Shown: positions 35,331-50,000, counted from the first letter of the stretch. The stretch is 64,000 nt of DNA from Otis tarda (GCA_026413225.1 CM048552.1:168652053-168716052), one strand, 5' to 3'. The notes: generated by a model not told the origin, from the sequence alone. A program made the numbers and translations.

Positions 35331-37984
35331 CCGTCAGACCAACCAGTAGCCTAGGAAAATCACTCTGTCTCCTTAGGCTTATAGAGCGCAGGCAGACAAA
35401 AAGCAAACTCTTCCCCATTCTTCCTGGGCAAGCATGTCCAGTCTCAGATTTAATCAAAGTGTTAATCCTAGGAGATTTACACAGTAAGATATTGTATTCG
35501 GCTTTGAACATGAAACTACTAAGTGCCACAAATACCCCTTGCCAGTAATACGTTCCCCAGGGATCCTCAAAGAAGCACAGACTGTGGAATGAATGGGCTA
35601 ATTATTGCCCTGGGTCACACCTGTGCAAGCCTTGCTAATTCAGATAACTGAGCACCTTAAACCAGGGGCACCGGGAGTGAGAGTGGCTGGAAAATGTTAA
35701 TGTGACTGATAGCACTACAAATATTTAAAAGAAAAGTCTCCTGTTTGGAGCGCTCAAAGTATTTTGAGCTCTTTCTGCCTCCTTTTGACAGATCGTAGCA
35801 GATGCTCGCTGTAATAAAATTTGCTAAAAAAAATATCAATGGTCATTAACGGTAACAGATGAAAGTTACTACTTGAAAACAGGATTTATATGCAAGACCC
35901 AGTTACCTATATTGTGTGAAGAAATATCCATGCACAATGTACTTCATCTTAAGATGAAGGGAACACATCTCTTGATGAAATTGAAATCAAGTCTTGTAAC
36001 CCATTTGGAGTTTGCCCCATTGTGTCATATAGTGCTGGCTATATGTAATGTCCTCAGATTATATCTACTGAATCCTCACTGGTATGACTTCATCTGCTTA
36101 CATGTGAGCTGGTTTTCCTGGCCTACCTTGGAACAGGACCTAAGCTTCTCTCAGCCCTGGATCTGTATATGAAATAGTTTCTCCTGAATAACTGCATGGT
36201 GGAAGGAACGTTGCCCATCCTTTCACACAAAGGGTGCTGAGGTCCATTAATTCTACTTGAGCCTAGATAGGAAGATTTTTTTTTTTCTGAGAATGATTAA
36301 CCAGATAACTTTTTGCTGTCTTATTCCCTCTAATCTATTTATTTTTCTTAGAAAGACTAAAAGATGGCAAAATTAAGGATCAGACAAAATAGGGAGCCAT
36401 GCTGTGGCAATCATGGGCAAAAACTGCCATGAGTGGGCAAAACTCCCCCATGCCTCAAAACATACTGTAACTGGAAGTGCGAGGTAAGAAGAGAGGTTTT
36501 TGATCACATTGCTGATCTCCTTGGTCATGTGGTCACTAACTTCTTTTCTAGCAAGAATGAGAGTACTCTGCTGCCGCAGACACACATGGCTCCCAGTTTC
36601 AGCTAGATGGATAATTTTCAGTACATATATCCCTGTTCCAATTTTGAAAAACATTACCTGTTAGTTACTCATGGCACAACAGTATAGCATAGCTTATTCA
36701 TATCCCCAAACTGTTTCCTACTCAAGTGTGGGTTACAGACACATGTTCTTAATATGTTTTTGGTATGTTAATACCCACAACTATATTGCTTTGTATACTG
36801 AAATTATGACAGACACTGTGAATTAAGAAAATCAAGAACTGCTTTAAAGAAAGCAATATCACTTTAGTTTATTTATTAAACTGCTCTTGCTTTTAGTTTC
36901 TTGATACTAATAGGGCTCCAGTCCTTTCAAGACTTGTGCTGCTGTGGTTTTTTAACGTAAACTGTCAAATATTCTGTCTGACTCTATATAGCTCCTTGTA
37001 CCAATGTCCTTATTAGCAGAGGCAAATTTTCAAGAGTCATTGAAGTTAGGTCTCTGCTAGTGAATGATTCAGATTTGGGGCACGTACTGGAGCACTGGTT
37101 TGCAATCATCTGTCCTACTTACAATGCCCCTTGAGCAGTTTTGGCTCCTGAGAGCTAGCAGTTCAGCTGTAGAGAGTCAAGTTGAGCAAGACTACTTGAC
37201 CCCAGGGCCAGAGACTAGTTCCCTGGCCTGTTTTGCTTATTAGTATAGGTTCAGCCTAGGATTACATACTTCATTTGTGTCTTTTGACTTACATGAAATT
37301 TTTATCATTTGTACATGAAAAAACAGAGGCTGAATGGGCTCAACCCCTGTGACTACTTTGTTGAGTTAATGCAATTTTCCGTTTGCATGTCTATGTATTT
37401 TGAATACTTTGAATTCTTCAGAACAATATGAAGAGATAAAGAGACAAAGAAAATATCCCAAACTGTAGCATTTAACTCCAGAGTTCATTGTGTGTAAAAA
37501 ATAATCTGCTGGTTACTTAAGCATTGAATACGTAGCCCATATTCATTTTCACAATGAAACACTGACAGAAGTCTAAATTTCTGAAAATGCTGTTTCCATT
37601 GAAAGAAAAGTCTCAGATTAAACATGTTTTGTAGGAGTACGCTTACCTGCCCGAAATTTCAGTTAAAAGCCAGATGCTATTTTGAATGTTAGGAACATAT
37701 ACATATATAAAAGTAATAATAATAAGAAAAAAAAATGAAACAAAACATAATTCACTTGGAAACATTTGTTTTAAAGTTGCTAAGTAATTTGTTTTCATTC
37801 CAATGCAAAGTTAAATTAATTTTGAATTGTAAGATTTCCTCATGGAATAGAAATGCTCAGATTTGACCAGCTCTTCTAGGAATTTCAGAATCTGAGGGGA
37901 AAATATCGAAATGACCATTTTAGGGTGAAACTGTTAAGTTTTGAAATCTTGATTGTATTCTTTAAAAAAAAAAATATTCTAATA

Positions 37985-38003
37985 ACACATACACACACAC
38001 ACA
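37985..38003. repeat. short (AC)n microsatellite
   Basis: An interrupted AC run (ACACATACACACACACAC) lies just after an A-run at about 37963-37974. Simple repeat only. Confidence 0.8.
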
Positions 38004-38593
38004 AAAGAACTGTAGGCAAAATATCCCCTAATTTTGAGGGCTCTAGCCAAACAACATTTTTTTTTTACAGCTCTAGCCACGTGAAGTTACTGATGGACAG
38101 TTTCTGCTTTTTCACTCAGAAATGGAAGGATCAAAATTAATGACTGCTTTGGAAAATGTGCTCTGAATCATTAAGAAAGTGATGGTATTTATCTCAGTGT
38201 GCTGCTGAGTGTCTCCCAGCTTCCAGAGGTGTCAAGCCAGTCTCCTAAACTGTCAAATCAAATCCTGCTGACTGGTTACCATGCCAGATATTAGCAACTT
38301 AATTATAACAACTAGACTTAGTACGTGACTAGTGAAATACACACTTTCAGATCTTGACACATGCTCCACAGAAAACAATAAATAATGCCAAACACATGCT
38401 TTCTATTTGTCAGCAATAAAAGAAATGCTTGTTGCAATCCAGATATCAAGTGACAGTGCCAAAACTCCCTTCAGTAATACATATACATTCTCCAAACACT
38501 TTAAAACTACACGAGTAAACGTGCCCAAAGTCACACCAGTGTACAATTTACTAACTAGCTGATGCTTCAATATTCTTTCTGTATAAATATTTC

Positions 38594-38613
38594 TTTTTTT
38601 TTTTTTTTTTTTT
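38594..38613. repeat. T20 homopolymer
   Basis: Twenty uninterrupted T residues after TATTTC. There is no adjoining recognisable element of which it could be the tail. Confidence 0.9.
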
Positions 38614-41569
38614 ACTTTTGAAAGAAAAGAGCTGGAGTTTCAAAATGCAATCAGAGTTTCCTTTAGCATTCTGTTAAAAATTAACAAGCCAATTTGTTTT
38701 TTGGTAGAACTTCACTGACCTTGGTGAATTTAAACCCAGGATGATGTCGGCCCACCAGGGAGACTGGAAAACATCTGCAGTAAAACTTAAGAAACATGCA
38801 CATATCTGATACATTTCCATTGCTGCTCACTATTTGGTCAATGATCATTGAAATGTTCATTACAATTTACAGAAAAAAAAAAAAAACAAACACAAAAACA
38901 GTGGTTAAACTCAGTTCCATGTAGACCTTGGAGCCAATTTATTTTTTTCAGCCTCTCTCAGGTGAAGCTAATTTGAGAAATGGGATTGAAAAATTATGCG
39001 CTCATTCAAGGAGAATCAAAAGCTCCACATAAAACTTTATTTTTTTTTAAATTGAACTCTTGCAAACTAAATAGACTTGTTTCCCTCCATTGTATTTAGT
39101 AATTTTTTTAACGAGACTGACAATATATACAAGAAATCATATCCACAAGTATAAAAAGACCAGTAAAGTGAAGAGTAATGAAGTGTCATCAGAATATGCA
39201 GGGTCAGATCCCTTTCTTTTATGATACTGGTGTATTAATGGATAACTCTGCAGGAGTTACGCTGCACTTGCCTTGATAGCTCTAAAAACAGTAACATCAA
39301 GAAATCTAGATCAGATCACAGTGCCTTCCAACTTACCTAATTCCTGATGCTCATTCCTGAGGAGATCGTATCATTCTACTCGGCTAAATGAGTGGTTGGG
39401 AAAGATACTTGTTATTAAAAAGGAATAAATACTAATCAAACACTGTTGCAACAACAAACTGCAAGGCCATCTTCTCATTTCAACTACACATACATTAATT
39501 AATAAAGGTGACTTTTCCTTAATATTACATAATGACAATTTTTACCCTGTCACTATGCATTGTCCTGTGTAAATCTTATTGAGTTTTCTGTGAAACATGA
39601 TATTGACTGAATGTCCAAAATATAAACAAATGAAAAATGTTTCCAGCTCAGCAGCACAGAATAAGGTGATGTAAGTGAGCTCAGTCCCTAGGTCATCTGT
39701 CGTTTTGCTCAGGAAGAGGGAGGCATAGACACCTTTGTGCCTGCATTTAATGAAACAGTTTGGGAATGAACACGTAACACATTAGTCCCATCTCTTCTTA
39801 CATAAAAAGTGGATGTCCTTTTTTACTGTGGTGGAAACTACAACAGGGACTGTGTTCTGCAGCTCCACAGCAAGCTGCATCAGCTCTCCACTTACCAGAA
39901 AAACAAGCCTATGCACACCAACAGCACATGAAATCAACCCAGTCTCTCTCCTGAGTTTGCATCCTTTGAGTTGAATGGATTATTATGGACTAAACTGTTC
40001 TGATAGCTTGCTTAATGTGATATTTAAGCAAAAGTCTCATACATGTGAAGAAGAAACTAAATGACTCACACTCAGTTCTGCCCACTAGTAATGAACTTAG
40101 AAGAACATGTCTCAGGCCTCGAGTCTGAGTGTGGAAAAGCACACAGTGGTGAGGCTCTGAGCGTAGGGCAAAAACAGAATCCTGAACTACAAGGACTGAT
40201 TTCTTACTAGCAAGGCAATCCAGCATTAAACATATGGAATGAGGACAGCCCAGGTTGCCTCCTGGGTTTATTAGCTTACGTTTTATTCAGGAATTGATGC
40301 TGCCACAAGGAGAAAGCTGCAAGGAATTTGGTGGGGAGGATCAGAGCAGAAGAAAGGGGCAGTGGCTTGGGGCTGGTTAGTGGAAAGCAGGATAAAAAGG
40401 AGAACGTGTCAGAAAAAGGACTGCCTGAAAAATATCTGGAAGCTCATTCTTTAGAGGAAATCGGATGTTCTTCATTTCTTTGTAGCTGGTAAAAACCAAT
40501 GTGATTACGGTGGATTTGTGCTTGTCGAAGATAATTTGGGAAACACCCAACCTCAGTATGACCCTCAATTAGGAGAGCACTTAAACACATGAGGAAACAT
40601 TAATAGCTGTACTGACTGCAGGAGAGCCTAACATGAAAATGTCTTTAATGGCTTGCCTAACGCAGGGCCGAAATGAGGGATGGGTTGCACCTCGGGAACT
40701 GAAGTTCTATGGTTTATGCAGAAATTGGAATTCAGTTAAAAGCCTTACAGAAAATGTGGTATTTATCATGCTAGGCAGTGTCTACAGTTGGAAATCAATT
40801 CTGGAAACACCAAATATGCTCAATTCCCGTTGAGACCAATGAAAATATAAATCAGATTCTGACTTATCTATTTCATTTAGATCCAGACTTCTACCACGTT
40901 ACAGTTGCTTTGAAGTCCCAAGTGTGCCAAAAATTAATTTTTCAATGCTAACTCTGTACAATAACTGCACATTTTGTTGAAATTCATCCTTTACTTACCT
41001 ATGACTGCTCTTAAACTGTGTAGCTACAAGAAACCATATGTATAGAGTATCTTACAAGCACTTCCATGAAATGGATGATGTTTGACTTTTAATTTGACAA
41101 GGACATTACCCCACTTTTCTCTCACACCGCTAGAGTTCAAGTTGTGGAAAAAAACCCGCGTTGTTCTGGGATACACATATGCTGCTGATCTACATATTTT
41201 GACACTGCCATAAAGGCATTTTTCAGAATATGAAACAAAAACCCTTCCTCTAAACAGTCAAAGAAATACTAACTGTGCTGTTTCAGAACTGTGTAAGGAA
41301 GGCTGGAGTTTACATAAACAAACCAGTTTTAGTATACAAAACCAACTAAAAATGCTGATACATGTCTGCATGGATAACCACCTATTATTAAGTACGTGCT
41401 TTTAAGGCAGCTTCCTGACACGGATCTGCAATTAGACCTGGCAGTACTTTTAATAAAGTGATGTCACATTTCTGTTCTGACAGTTTTGGCCATTTGGCAC
41501 TGTAATGTCTCTTAACTCCAATATACTTAATGTTTAACGTTTCTATACCTATACTTTATTTGCACAGGG

Positions 41570-41830
41570 GTCCTGATTCCATGAACTTTATTAACACGTA
41601 TGGGTCCAGTGAGCAAATTAAGACTATTTAAAGGAATACGGATTGCTTATATGAGAGAAAGGGTTGCACAACTGGACCCATTAAGGTCTTGTCTGCACTG
41701 CTTAAGCTCAGAATATGCATAATTCAAGTCGATTAATTTGAGCTAAATTAGCAGTAAAACCGATCTGAGCTCTTCTGAAGGTTTTAACTCAAAATTTATA
41801 TCCTAAGTTAATCCCCAAGCTCAAGTACTT
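41570..41830. repeat. possible ancient amniote repeat relics
   Basis: GGGTCCTGATTCCATGAACT, AAGGTCTTGTCTGCACTGC and AGTCGATTAATTTGAGCTAA recall short ancient repeat ends common in reptile and bird DNA (a TGTCTACACTGC-type core and a GATTCAT-type core). The identity is a pattern-memory call without alignment. Confidence 0.3.
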
Positions 41831-42807
41831 AGTCTTCACTGTTATTTTAAATACTCATTAACTGCAAATAACCAATACAAAATAAAAGCACATGGTGTTA
41901 TGGTTTAAATGGAAGTGTGGTTTTGTTTTTTTTTTTTTTTTAAATCTCTTTCTGTCTTTATACTTTTCCTGCTTAAAGACAACCTGATCTCAGTGTTGTC
42001 ACTTTGTTGTTGCCAAACTGATAACTTATTTAGGACTGACAAAGAAATAATTTAAGTTTATTCAGGTAGGGTCGCAGTAACATATCCTGAACCATGGCAA
42101 TATTTGCCTGGAACATTTCCCTTGAATAGCTTTGACTATCAAAGTAATGCAGGATATTAACTTTGTATTGCTCCTATGCTCACAGCTCTCAGTGTGATAA
42201 CATTTACAGAATTATTTGCAAAAATTTATGTATATACATTAGAATGTTTTCACAACTATCATTGTATCACTGTCCATTGCAGCCATCTAAAATAGGTTTT
42301 GAACATTGTGGAAATAAGTTCTAAGTAATATTCATTATGGTTTTTATTGCCTGAATCAATCTCTATGAAATATCATCTTCCTTATAGAGAATATAGACTT
42401 TTATGCTTCCAGGAGTTCAAAACAAATCTACCATTATTCTGTTTATTCTTTTGCTTTTAATGAATTTTATACTTCCAAAATATAATCTACTAATGACTAC
42501 AGAAATTCTCTCTTTGTGAACAGAAACAGGTGAACACGGCTTTTTTTTTTTTTTGCAATCTCATTATGAACATTTTCCATACAGAGAAATAACAATAAAA
42601 GAAAGTAATTTCATATTTAGACAGCAAATCAGTCTCTGTCTCATAGACCCTGACCCAAACACAGAGAAGAAAAACTTTCTCAATATTGCAGCCTGACTGG
42701 CCTCTTTATTTTTCTTCTTGTAAGTTAGAGAATCATTTGGAATTTGTGTTCTGTTCATCACTGAAGCTGGAATTGGGATTCAATCATCAAAGCATGCATC
42801 TATTGCC

Positions 42808-42836
42808 TTTTTTTCTTTTTTTTTTTTTTTTTTTTT
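42808..42836. repeat. poly-T tract (T7CT21)
   Basis: Seven T residues, one C, then twenty-one T. Simple sequence; no adjoining element identified. Confidence 0.9.
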
Positions 42837-43331
42837 CATTACAAAGTTTCCAGACTGGTATCCAAGTGCTGCTTTTGAAGATTGGCCCCATGTCACATCG
42901 GTCAGCCCGTATGGACATCTCTTTGGAAAGGAAAAAAATCTACATGACTTTAATTCTTTATGTGCTGCAAAGATGTTAAACTGAATTATGAACTTTCACC
43001 ACAGTTTGATATGTAAAAAAGGGATGTTTCCTTATTAATTTGTTTAAACCATTAGCTTCACTTCTGCTGTTCATACTTTTTATGGAAAGAAGGATAATAA
43101 CTTCCAGGAATTTGTACGCCTTCAAATTGTTTGGAATAGGTTAAGATTTTTTTTATAAGCTAAGTAGTAGTTAGGAAGTTATCTCTGGTTTGAGTACACG
43201 GCACTCTAATGTTTAAAATTACAAAGACTTACAAAGTCCTAGAACAGCTGTACACAGATTTTCTTCAGCCATCCTACTAAACTCAAGTAAAAGTGCTCTC
43301 TCATTTCACAACCTGTGAAGAGCAAACGGTA

Positions 43332-44174
43332 TAGAATCATAGAATCATAGAATGGTTAGAGTTGGAAGGGACCTTCAAAGGTCATCTAGTCCAACCCCCC
43401 TGCAAGAGCAGGGACATCCCTGACTAGATCAGGTTGCTCAGAGCCTCATCCAGCCTGGCCTTGAACATTTCCAGGGATGGGGCATCCACCACCTCTCTGG
43501 GCAACCTGTTCCAGTGCTCTACAACTCTCATTGTAAAAAATTTTTTTCTAATATCTAATCTAAACCTACCTCCTTCTAATTTAAACCCATTACCCCTTGT
43601 CCTATCACAACAGGCCCTACTGAACAGCTTCTCCCCATCTTTCCTGTAGGCCCCCTTGAGGTATTGGAAGACCGCTATCAGGTCTCCCCGGAGCCTCCTC
43701 TTCTCCAGGCTGAACAGCCCCAACTCTCTCAGCCTGTCCTCATAGGAGAGGTGCTCCAGCCCTCTGATCATCTTGGTGGCCCTTCTCTGGACCCTTTCCA
43801 ACTGGTCCATGTCCTTCTTGTGTTGGGGACTCCAGAACTGGACACAGTACTCCAGGTGGGGATGTCACCAGGGCGGAGTAGAGGGGCAGAATCACCTCCC
43901 TCGACCTGCTGGCCACGCTCCTCTTGATGCAGCCCAGGATGCGGTTGGCCTTCTGGGCCACAAGGGCGCATTGCCCGCTCATGTTGAGCCTCTCGTCTAC
44001 CAGCACTCCCAAGTCTTTCTCCTCAGGGCTGCTCTCAATCCAATCTTCGCCCAGCCTGTATTTGTGCCTGGGATTGCCACGACCCAGGTGCAGGACCTTG
44101 CACTTTGCCTGGTTGAACTTCATGAGGTTGGCACGGGCCCACCTCTCCAGCCTGTCCAGGTCCCTCTGGATGGC
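43332..44174 (-). mobile_element. young CR1 3' part, 5'-truncated
   Basis: On the plus strand it starts with ATAGAATCATAGAATCATAG, the reverse of the terminal octamers, and ends at TCCCTCTGGATGGC. The minus-strand frames encode the C-terminal 230 or so residues of CR1 ORF2, ending in the conserved [11 protein letters not shown] tail. Compared with the copy at 57946-58960 there are only scattered substitutions and a few indels. One single-base insertion near 43860-43866 (GGGGATGTCACC here, GGGGTCTCACC in the reverse of the other copy) shifts the frame and splits the reading frame in two. The RT catalytic core lies upstream of the truncation and is absent, so the copy cannot retrotranspose. Confidence 0.96.
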
Positions 44175-46490
44175 ATATGATCCTTTTAGAGCTGTGTACT
44201 GTCTTTCCTGTTGGAGGGAAAAGGCAAGACTTCAGAGAAACAATTGAATTAAAAATTTACCTTTGTTATCTACATATTTACTTCTATGGGTTCTGTATTT
44301 AACAGAAAGGAATACATTACTTTCTTCAGTTTGCTGACCTTCAAAACATTTTTTTTTTTTTTAGGTGACACTGCTCCCTGTATAATGAAGTTAAGTCCAT
44401 CAGTGATGATGTCAGGCAAGCCACATCTCCCAGAGATCTACAAAATAATAAAAAAAACCAGTAGAATAAATATTGTGAAGGGACTAACAGTTTATTTTGG
44501 AGACTGTGGACCATGTTCAAGAAAAAAAGAAACACGTATAAAGTTTCTAAATCCATGGCTTCTAAGAGTCATCATTTCTTCTCCTACAAATATGTATAAA
44601 AGAATAAGCTTGATTTTTATCTCAGTTTTTCAAGGTGTAATTAAGGCAAAGCTTACAAGGAAAATCAATAAAATCTTTGTGATTTGCTAAAGAAGGAACA
44701 CCGGCATTTTTTTCAGCTATCACTTTCTGTTTCTACCATGTCATTGCTCGATGGCACTAGTGGGGCAATACTTAAATAATTGCAGCGTACTACATAATTC
44801 TTAGAATTTACTCTATACCTAAGACAAGGAGTATGTATTTGTCTGCACCGAGGTTGGGAAACAGTCCCTTTTTTTTTAAGTCACAAAAAATTATTTTTGT
44901 TGTTGTTGATGTTCACTTACCACTATTTCCAACTCTAACACTCAGTTCAGTTGTACTAGTGGTGTTTCTGGTTCTTCACAGCATGGACTATAATGTGGTG
45001 TATTGACCTCAAATCTAGCTTTAGCTGCCCCTCATCCAAACTGGAATTTATATAGTTTTGACAACACATAATTCAGCCTATATCTATCCTTTTGAAAAAC
45101 AGGGCTTATTAATCGGAGTTCAGACCTATGGTAACACAGCTATACTGCAACGAAGCACAAATTATCATCTTTGAACAATTCTTCATTCTTCTTAGTGTAT
45201 ATATTAGATCAGGTCAGAGCTAGTTTTGAAGTCTCTGTCATTGCATAATTTAGAGGAAATCTATGTAATGAAGGAAAATATCAGGCCTATGCAACCTCAA
45301 GCTTTCCAAAAGTATTCAACAAAGAGTAAGTAACCTCTTGTAAGTCTTGTGCAGTGGCCTGTTAGACTGAAGTGTCTGGATCCTGCCTAAATCATTCTTC
45401 ATATAACTAACCATCTTTTCTAGATTTATCTCTAAGAGTATATATATTCACAGTTGTACAGTATTCCCAGTAAACAATAAATATCAAGGGTTTTTTTTTT
45501 CAACAGATTTACCAATTTTAATTAGAGAACATCAAAAACTTCAAGGTACATATTTTAGTGTCCTACAAAAGCAACTTTTTGACTCACACCTTCTCACCTG
45601 TCATCTTACAAAGCATGCAACCAAAAAGACTTTTTTTTTGCATGTGAAAGCTCCTTGTTTAATTGCTAATAGCACACCCCTCATATGTCTCATTCTCTTT
45701 ATAACATTCTTTTCGACAAACTACATTTATCAGTTCTGAGTATAGATGTTGTAGATACAGCTCCTGCTTGGGATGATATAAAAAAGAATAATTTGAAAAA
45801 TCTTGTTTAAGGTCAGGAATGTAAGATTTCTGTTATGTGATTTAGGGTGGGCTTTTTTTCCTGCTTCTTCAGTCAAGTTTTTTCATTAAAAAAAAATTCA
45901 TACACAGATTAAGCATCAAATATCAATGAATTGTGTAATGAAGTGGGATGATTTCTGAGTCACTACTACAACACCGCCATGATTCATTGACTAAAGCTTG
46001 AGGAAAGCTATTAGTGGCATGACAGATAACTGCAAAGCACTGTCCTTCACTGCCACCACACCAGCTCAGTAAACTTCTATGAGCTATATTTAAAAGATTA
46101 CATGTTTTCCTTGGTAAATCAGCAATGACCAAGAAGAAGTACAGCTCATGGGAAAACTTGAGTATGTTGATCACTCACGCAGTAGGAAGCAACTACAGAA
46201 GTTTCATTACAAAGAGCTAGAAAGCTTCCCAACTAGGAAGCAGCAGAGCCAACATTAGAGTGTGAAGCTTTTATAAAGTAGAAAGAACTAGAAATAAAAT
46301 TTAGGTGGATAAGGACAGGGAGACAAAAAAAAGAAAAGATCCCTAACTTTTCTTATGTTAGTGAGCCCAGATAATAGTTTAGGAATAGGATAGAAGTTTC
46401 ATTTTCCAAAAATACATTTGGATTTTTTTTGTCATTTAGGTCATTAATTTTGGGTCATGAAATCTTACTGCATGAAAAACAAAAGAGGGG

Positions 46491-46508
46491 TGTGTGTGTG
46501 TGTGTGTA
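46491..46508. repeat. (TG)9 microsatellite
   Basis: Nine uninterrupted TG units after GAGGGG. Likely length-variable between individuals, as such repeats usually are. Confidence 0.9.
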
Positions 46509-47001
46509 TAACAACTACTGTGATTTAAAATGAGAGAGAACAGAATTCCCATGAAGAATCAGAGATACAAATTAGGCTTTGCTGACCTACACCCCCTGCC
46601 ATTCTCTAGCTTTGTGCTCAGAAAATTTGTAAGAATCTAAAATCTTATATACCCTCGTGCTAGGGATATATACCCCAAGAATCTTTTCATCTTAAGAACA
46701 CCTAAACCAATTTTTCAAAAAACAAGAGTGCCTTATCCCAACTGCCTTCACTGTTGATGTGACTAATCAGTGCTAAATGTTCAATGAATGGTTTTGCTCT
46801 TGTGTAAGACTCCCTCACATGGAAAAAGTAATTTGCACAGAACTGTAGATACCATAAGCAGTTATTACCAGTCCTCTAGTAGTTAGATGCTCATTTGATT
46901 TAGCTATAAAGATGTTTAGTTATACAGTTCCTTACTGCAAGTAGTCCCTGTCTAGTAGAGAAGTAAATCCACACATCATTTTCACAGCTCTGCCAGTGGT
47001 A

Positions 47002-47023
47002 GACAGACACCTAGGTGTCTGTC
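47002..47023. repeat. perfect 22-bp palindrome
   Basis: The half-site GACAGACACCT is followed without spacer by its exact reverse complement AGGTGTCTGTC. The centre is CCTAGG. The upstream bases CAGTTCCTTACTGCAAGTAG recall an ancient foldback repeat, so the palindrome may be the hairpin core of an old MITE; it could also be an isolated dyad binding site. Confidence 0.75.
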
Positions 47024-50000
47024 AGGGATAGTGACTACACCATGTCCTCACGCACCAAGATGAAAGTTTGTATGCAGATCTATTGCGATTGTGTTGTGTA
47101 GATGCTGTTCAGTTCTTTTAGCTAATTTTGAAAGCCATAACTTCCATAACATCATCTCTAATATTGCTTTTACAAGAGACAAATGAGCTTCATGTGTTGG
47201 CAGAGATAACTTTTACAAGACCAAGATCCACCAAAAGATAAGCAGAGTTTGAGCATCAAGAATGCCACAGGAAATATTTTATCAGCTGAGGGTTTTTTTT
47301 TTCTAAACATTTTTTTACTATATTTTGGACACCTTATTTGTAGATAGTCCCACATTTGGAGCACAAACACTACTCATTTTTCTCACAGCACATACAGAGA
47401 CATTCTGAATTAGCAAGTGAACTTTAAAACATTTTGAAATATCTTTTAAATGTGAATAAGTACGCAATTTTAACAAAAGTAGACTGTGTCTTTCATGGCA
47501 ATCTTTTCAGCTACAATATGTTCACGTCCACATGTCTACATAAGAAAGACAAACAAATACAAAGTCTAATGATGTAAGGAATATCTGCCTGCAAAAGTCA
47601 AACCACAAAAAGGTGAATTGTGAATAGGAACTGCTGTTGTTTCAAAAAATGTCAATACTGTACTCTGGATGAAGTACATATTTTCCTATTTTCATGTATG
47701 CCATTTTGAAAGTAAAGGGAGAATGTATGCCGTTTTCAACTAAAGGGAGAAAAATCTCCCTCCCCTTTTAGAGAAGGACAATCTTTGTAAGACATTAATC
47801 ACCAGTATTTTATTTATCTAACTATATCTTTCTTCTGTAGCTGAAAAAAAAATACTATGTGGGTAATCCTTATGCTGCTTTGCTTATGGAGGGGGAAAGA
47901 AGAGAAGATAGACTATTATATCTATTCTTAGATACTTAAGATGTCTTCAGGCATCGTAACAGTAGTGAACTCCATAAGCATCTAGACAAATAGAGAACAC
48001 AAACAGGAAATATCTTGTAGGATTTTTATTTGTTTCCCTTTGTTCTTGCCCAAATTCCTGACTTACCTGGTCTCATTTCCTGGGCTAAGTGTTATTAGCA
48101 ACATTTTGAAATCTCAAGGGCCAGCTTTACTTTTCAGACCCTCAGAAAGTTTAGGCTTCTCTTGTTCTGGTATGATTTTAGAGCCAGCTAATCCACCTTA
48201 ATGTTTTCTACTTGGGATCCTTCGCTGACGATCTTGTCTTGGTGCTTCCTTTAATCTTGAAGAATATATCTATCCCAGGGTATGGATCTACATTCTCATC
48301 TCCAATTCCCTTTTACATTGACCTTAGACCAGGGTCTGCACTATATGAAAAAGGCTTCTCATTACCACTAAGTGACTGGAAAATGGATCCCTCTTCTGAC
48401 ATCGGTTTTTGAGAATCTGACTAAAAACTAATCAGAACCAGGCTTCATGACAAATCAAATAAACTATGGCATATAACCTCCCTGTATTCCACTGCTTCTT
48501 GAGTAACTCTCAACTTCACTTAGTGCAAAATCTCCTAGAGACTTTCAGCGGGATTAGGATTTCACATTAGTTTTGTTAAATGCCTCATGTGAACCACAGT
48601 AGATTTTGCTAACAAGTTAACATTAACTATAATATTTCACTATGACAATAACATATATTTGCAGCTTTTGACCTGTCTTATTATTTAAATATAAGTATTT
48701 TAATATGTAGTTTGTAGCATTTTATCAGCAGCTCTGAAACAGCAATATCATAATGTGACTTCCAGTGCTAAGTTTTGCTTAAATATGTGTTTTAGCTATG
48801 CCTATTGACATAAATGGGAACGGAGTGCAAGCAACCAAGTAAAAGATTTGGTCTCAAAAGATGCAAGAATATAATTTAGCTTTCACTGCTTGAATCGCTC
48901 TGTGGTATTTTTATTTTCCCCAATTTTATTAACTCATCAGACCTTCTACATTGAATGCAGAAAAGAGTTTGCTTACAGACTAATGAACAAGTCTTGCCAA
49001 GTATAAACTTACAGAAGAGTTACTCATTTAACTGGTTCATACTCATAAGGAAACCATAGTTGTGTTCTTATTAGCAGTCAATTGTTCATACTTTAATAAA
49101 CTACTCATCAGTGTTGATCTGAAACACATCTTTCCATTTTTATCCTCCTATGCTTTGAGCAATGCTTAGTAGATAATTCCAGTCTCTTACTCACAGAATT
49201 GTTATAATGTGCAAGAGACAATCAAGATCACCAAAGCTAGAGACAATGAGGTACAATGGAACCAACCTCTGACCTCGTATAATAAAACTTTGCCTATGCT
49301 TACATATGCCAATTAGGAACTGTTAGATTATGTGGATCTCAGGTCTTATTACAATGAGTCTTCAGTATATGAGAAGCCATTTGGGGGGACCAGAGACAAT
49401 TTTAGTGGGTAGAGGTTTTGCTGGTTTTGTTCATCAACATTTATATGAATAGGTTAACACAAGTAATGAAAAAAAAAACCAACACATTTTTTTCTCTGTT
49501 GATATTAGCTTTTCTCTAAGCTTTTCTCTGAATGCTTTTACAGATGTTAAAAAAAAAGAGCTCAATAAACAACACCCTTTCTGGCTGGGACTCCATCAAG
49601 GGGTCCCATAGCTGCCATAAACCCGAATGGAGTTCTTGACTTTGAACACCATTTTTAGGCACTGCTGTTGTACAGAATTAAAGAGTAATCAGCTTTTTGT
49701 AGGCCAACATGTTTATTTGCACTTTTCAACAGCCCAGAACTCCATATGGTTTTCTTTCATGATCTTTTACAGTGCTGTTTCTGAACTCCTCATCTTGAGA
49801 TTAAACCGAAAGTTTAACCAGACTACACTAAATAGTTGATTTTGCCAGCTGTGCCCTGGCTAAATGCTCTATAAGACTGGCATGTGCTCCTTTCACTTGC
49901 ACTTAGTACTTCTATGCCCTTAGCATGCAGCATATGACCTCATCAAAAGAGGCCTGACATTCCAGCAAGGCTTTTGCAAGACTTTCAAAACATGAGCATA

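Larger units (their letters stand above)
27086..43331. other. 16-kb AT-rich stretch with no supportable gene
   Basis: No CR1 copy and no convincing coding exon were found. Identified content is limited to simple repeats (30366-30437, 37985-38003, 38594-38613, 42808-42836), possible ancient relics at 41570-41830, and a CpG-bearing complex block at 35040-35330. The near-absence of repeats over 16 kb is itself worth noting: it is compatible with a large intron or a gene desert carrying regulatory DNA. Confidence 0.5.
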
